The notes under the pieces were generated by a model. It saw only the letters and a list, made by a program, of their open reading frames with translations, ran no database searches and was not told where the DNA came from. Source: Desulfofustis sp. PB-SRB1 (GTDB lineage: Bacteria; Desulfobacterota; Desulfobulbia; Desulfobulbales; Desulfocapsaceae). From it: a DNA stretch of 64,000 nucleotides. The DNA lies in the NCBI GenBank assembly GCA_016722945.1, contig JAEQMT010000038.1, positions 248,001 through 312,000 of the forward strand, in the 5' to 3' direction. The position numbers and the translations under genes are program-made. Positions 63,704 to 64,000 of the stretch are shown here, one piece after another; position 1 is the stretch's first letter, and every line of letters starts with the position of its first letter.

Positions 63704-63877
63704 ATGGGGGGATTTCAAGGGATTGTTGAGCAAATGACATCTATTTTAAGTGAAAGGCAACATGAAAGTGGGGCAACTTCACAACAAATACCAAAAATCA
63801 TTGGAGATTTATTAGGAAGAGTGATATCTGTTCGTCGGTCTAGAAAAGGTGAAAAGGATTTATATTATGAAAGCTAA
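63704..63877 (+). CDS. Small protein with BrnT-like C-terminal tail
   Basis: From the ATG at 63704 (AGAGGG about 7 bases upstream) this reads 57 residues: MGGFQGIVEQMTSILSERQ first, then a terminal stretch GRVISVRRSRKGEKDLYYES that resembles the last strand and helix of BrnT-type toxins (the IISARRAxxxExxxYE pattern). The front part does not match BrnT. The frame continues upstream to 63602. The stop overlaps the antitoxin start. I infer a truncated or chimeric toxin; a different small protein is possible. Confidence 0.45.
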   Translation: MGGFQGIVEQMTSILSERQHESGATSQQIPKIIGDLLGRVISVRRSRKGEKDLYYES

Positions 63878-64000
63878 AGAATTGGACAAGTTGTTCGACA
63901 GTGGTGAAGACATTACTGAACACCTTGATGTATCATCTAAACATAGACCTGGGCTTAAGCAAAGACGTGTCAATGTCGACTTCCCTGACTGGATGATCCA
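63867..64000 (+). CDS. CopG/BrnA-type antitoxin (cut by window edge)
   Basis: The N-terminal 44 residues of a small basic protein: MKAKELDKLFDSGEDITEHL, then KQRRVNVDFPDWMI. This pattern (KxLDxxFDxGEDI ... RRVNVDFP) is typical of CopG-type antitoxins that pair with BrnT-like toxins, in which RRVNVDFP is the ribbon strand of the RHH fold. The start overlaps the small upstream protein by 11 bases, as in many toxin-antitoxin operons. The rest lies outside the window. Local sequence is AT-rich, which suggests transfer. Confidence 0.75.
   Translation, partial: MKAKELDKLFDSGEDITEHLDVSSKHRPGLKQRRVNVDFPDWMI

Overview
The window is a bacterial chromosome segment with dense, mostly operonic coding and no transposase, integrase, rRNA or CRISPR array that I can recognise. 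The best guess for the host is a Desulfobacterota (delta-proteobacterial) anaerobe, possibly a Desulfobulbales relative. The reasons are a selenocysteine tRNA, a pilMNOP/MshL-type pilus operon, TRAP-type C4-dicarboxylate-family transporters, and a taurine pathway (Tpa, Ald, Xsc) of the kind used by sulfonate-fermenting or sulfite-respiring anaerobes. This is inference from gene content; no 16S or marker phylogeny is available.

Layout. 0-4 kb: housekeeping genes (partial gap, sfsA, and a leftward lepB-pyrB-pyrC operon). 4.9-12.2 kb: a rightward type IV pilus assembly operon (pilM, pilN, pilO, pilP, an AMIN/STN/TPR periplasmic protein, an MshL-like secretin lipoprotein and a further lipoprotein), closed by a strong terminator. 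12.2-19.5 kb: secB, uvrA, glyQ without glyS, selC, an MFS exporter and a DUF309 protein. 19.5-31 kb: an orphan transketolase, a fused hydantoinase/5-oxoprolinase (hyuAB) divergent from a complete TRAP transporter, a CgeB-like glycosyltransferase, and a PDZ/aspartic-protease lipoprotein.

31-42.4 kb: a leftward taurine regulon read in the order xsc, tpa, ald, gntR, mmsA, dctM, dctQ, dctP, and a 3-hydroxyisobutyrate-dehydrogenase-like reductase. A 26-bp palindrome overlaps the xsc -10 box and is a good candidate GntR operator. The proposed flow is taurine import by TRAP, transamination to sulfoacetaldehyde by Tpa, regeneration of pyruvate from alanine by Ald, and cleavage by Xsc to acetyl phosphate and sulfite. 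42.8-51.1 kb: an OlsF-like acyltransferase, PhoH, a radical SAM protein, a flavoprotein, an ArsR-SRPBCC regulator operon and a quinone oxidoreductase.

51-64 kb: a defence and accessory region. A nine-part leftward locus runs HTH, hsdM1, GxxExxY, hsdM2, hsdS, hsdR remnant, PD-(D/E)XK nuclease, Schlafen/AlbA_2 ATPase-like protein, intact hsdR. Most junctions overlap by a few bases. Two toxin-antitoxin modules with eroded toxins flank it (an XRE antitoxin with a RelE-type toxin tail, and a CopG-type antitoxin with a BrnT-like tail). The two methylase subunits, the GxxExxY insert with GCAGATT repeats and a terminator-like hairpin, and the truncated first hsdR make this the most unusual locus here.

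Two further points cut across the window. Three genes (pilM, hyuAB and a small membrane protein) each carry a single-base shift at a homopolymer that would restore the full reading frame, which suggests sequence errors. At least three families of short dispersed inverted-repeat elements occupy the intergenic gaps.
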